Below are positions 36,145-37,152 of a stretch of 37,152 bases of DNA, piece after piece. The stretch spans positions 1 to 37,152 of the forward strand of contig JAGODU010000023.1 of NCBI GenBank assembly GCA_017998095.1. The letters are read 5' to 3'. Each line of letters begins with the position of its first letter. The first letter of the stretch is position 1. The notes under the pieces are model-generated. The model was not told the DNA's origin. It did no database searches and saw nothing but the letters and a program-made list of their open reading frames with translations. A program made the translations under genes and the position numbers. The DNA is from Prolixibacteraceae bacterium. GTDB lineage: Bacteria > Bacteroidota > Bacteroidia > Bacteroidales > Prolixibacteraceae.

Positions 36145-37152
36145 TTAATTATTTCCATAGATTTGCTGTTCAGTGTAAAATCCATCGGCTAATACTGTTT
36201 GTCTAATATTATCCTTCGTAACAGCTACCGGCTCAAGAAATAAAGTAGGAACATCCTTTCTTCCGTTGTTAATTGTTGAACTGACATTTTTAACTCTTTC
36301 TCCGTGAGCAAGCTTAATTGCAAGGTCTACAGATGCTTCTGCAATCTTTCTAATTGATTTATAAACCGTAAGAGACATTTTACCTGCTACAACTGCTTTT
36401 ATTGCAGCAATCTCTGCATCCTGACCTGTTACAATCACATCTCCGCCGTATTCAAGTTCATCCATTGCTTTGATGGCACCAATTGCAAGACCATCATAAC
36501 TTGTAATTATAGCATCAACTCTTTTGCCGGAAAGGGATAATATTTTCTTTGTAATATAATTTGCATTTCCTTCAGACCAGTCGTCAACCAAAGCTTTATA
36601 TACTATGTTGATTTTATTGTTTTCAATGTAAGGCTTAAGTATCTTTTCCTGAGCATCTTTAATGAATATTGCATTGACATCGCCGGCATCTCCCCATAAC
36701 ATCACATAATTGCCTTGTGGCTTTCTTGCAAGGGCGTAATCAAGCATAAGACTTCCAATCTTTGCTCCTTCAAAAGTAACCAGATAATCAAGGTCAGAAT
36801 TCTTTATCAAACGATCGTACCCGATTACAGGAACTCCTTTGTCATGGGCGCTTCTTACAATTGCTGCAGCTGTATTGGCATTATGTGCAACTACTATAAG
36901 TACATCTACTCCCATATCCAAAAGCTCTTCTGCTTGTTTCATCTGAAGGTTCTCATCATTCTTTGCCGACCTTGTCAGAATTTCGCATCCGTTCTTTTTT
37001 GCAACTTCTTCAACAAACTTCTGATCAATTACCCATCTCGACCCTACATCAGCAGGCATCAGAAAACCAATTTTAACTTTTCCCGAATTTCCACATGAGG
37101 TAACAATTAATGCAAATAAGATTATCAGGGTTGTGTTTTTAATATTAACCAG
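36145..37152 (-). CDS. Xylose/ribose-type periplasmic sugar-binding lipoprotein (5' end beyond window)
   Basis: The frame is open from the window edge for 335 residues to the stop; the start codon is not included. The visible N-terminus is a hydrophobic segment with lipobox IVTSC, so it is a lipoprotein. The mature part begins KVKIGFLMPADVGSRW and continues with a type I periplasmic-binding fold: GVDVLIVVAHNANTAAAIV, GVPVIGYDRLI, YVMLWGDAGDVNA, DAIITSYDGLAIGAIKAM and VIVTGQDAE. These resemble XylF, the D-xylose-binding component of an ABC importer. The ATG at 37059 is inside the mature region and is not the start. No transporter genes follow: a terminator lies just downstream, so any permease and ATPase must be upstream, outside the window. 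Xylose is the best guess; ribose or a signalling role are alternatives. Confidence 0.88.
   Translation of the reverse strand: MVNIKNTTLIILFALIVTSCGNSGKVKIGFLMPADVGSRWVIDQKFVEEVAKKNGCEILTRSAKNDENLQMKQAEELLDMGVDVLIVVAHNANTAAAIVRSAHDKGVPVIGYDRLIKNSDLDYLVTFEGAKIGSLMLDYALARKPQGNYVMLWGDAGDVNAIFIKDAQEKILKPYIENNKINIVYKALVDDWSEGNANYITKKILSLSGKRVDAIITSYDGLAIGAIKAMDELEYGGDVIVTGQDAEIAAIKAVVAGKMSLTVYKSIRKIAEASVDLAIKLAHGERVKNVSSTINNGRKDVPTLFLEPVAVTKDNIRQTVLADGFYTEQQIYGNN

Overview
This 37-kb, AT-rich window reads as chromosomal DNA from an anaerobic or microaerophilic member of the Bacteroidetes, probably a Bacteroidales-type plant-polysaccharide degrader. The evidence is a SusC/RagA TonB-dependent receptor, a one-protein hybrid two-component system, a type IX secretion C-terminal sorting domain, a serine palmitoyltransferase, an [FeFe]-hydrogenase maturase (HydE), and several matches to the Bacteroidetes promoter motif TAnnTTTG. 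No tRNA, rRNA, CRISPR array or intact insertion sequence was seen.

Region 1 (1-12231) is a polysaccharide utilisation locus. Reading leftwards on the minus strand come a GH44 endoglucanase/xyloglucanase with a T9SS sorting domain, a GH42 beta-galactosidase, a GH29 alpha-L-fucosidase lipoprotein, and a SusC-like receptor cut by the window edge. The divergent regulator is a 1339-residue sensor kinase/response regulator/AraC fusion. Together they suggest capture and stripping of a fucosylated, galactosylated beta-glucan such as dicot xyloglucan. Two unusual non-coding blocks lie here: a mosaic of REP-like inverted and direct repeats between GH44 and GH42, and a long near-perfect palindrome in the divergent regulator/GH44 intergenic region.

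Region 2 (12.2-18.0 kb) holds triosephosphate isomerase and a DEAD-box RNA helicase with a structured leader (minus strand), the ribosome-rescue hydrolase ArfB, HydE, and the radical SAM enzyme AmrS. Directly after AmrS, in sequence that looks empty, is a decayed copy of the Memo-family partner gene (AmrB) of the AmmeMemoRadiSam system.

Region 3 (18.0-28.2 kb) is mainly plus strand: yicC-gmk-nadD plus a divergent superoxide-dismutase homologue, then serine palmitoyltransferase and a short-chain dehydrogenase (a likely sphingolipid pair), a convergent CPBP membrane protease, an ABC-F ATPase, kdsA (lipid A/Kdo) and fabI (fatty acid elongation).

Region 4 (28.2-37.2 kb) is all minus strand: cysK-cysE-THUMP methyltransferase (cysteine synthesis plus an RNA-modifying enzyme), guaA-S41 protease-pnuC-nicotinamide riboside kinase (GMP synthesis, envelope proteolysis, NAD salvage), and a xylose-type periplasmic binding lipoprotein truncated at the right edge.
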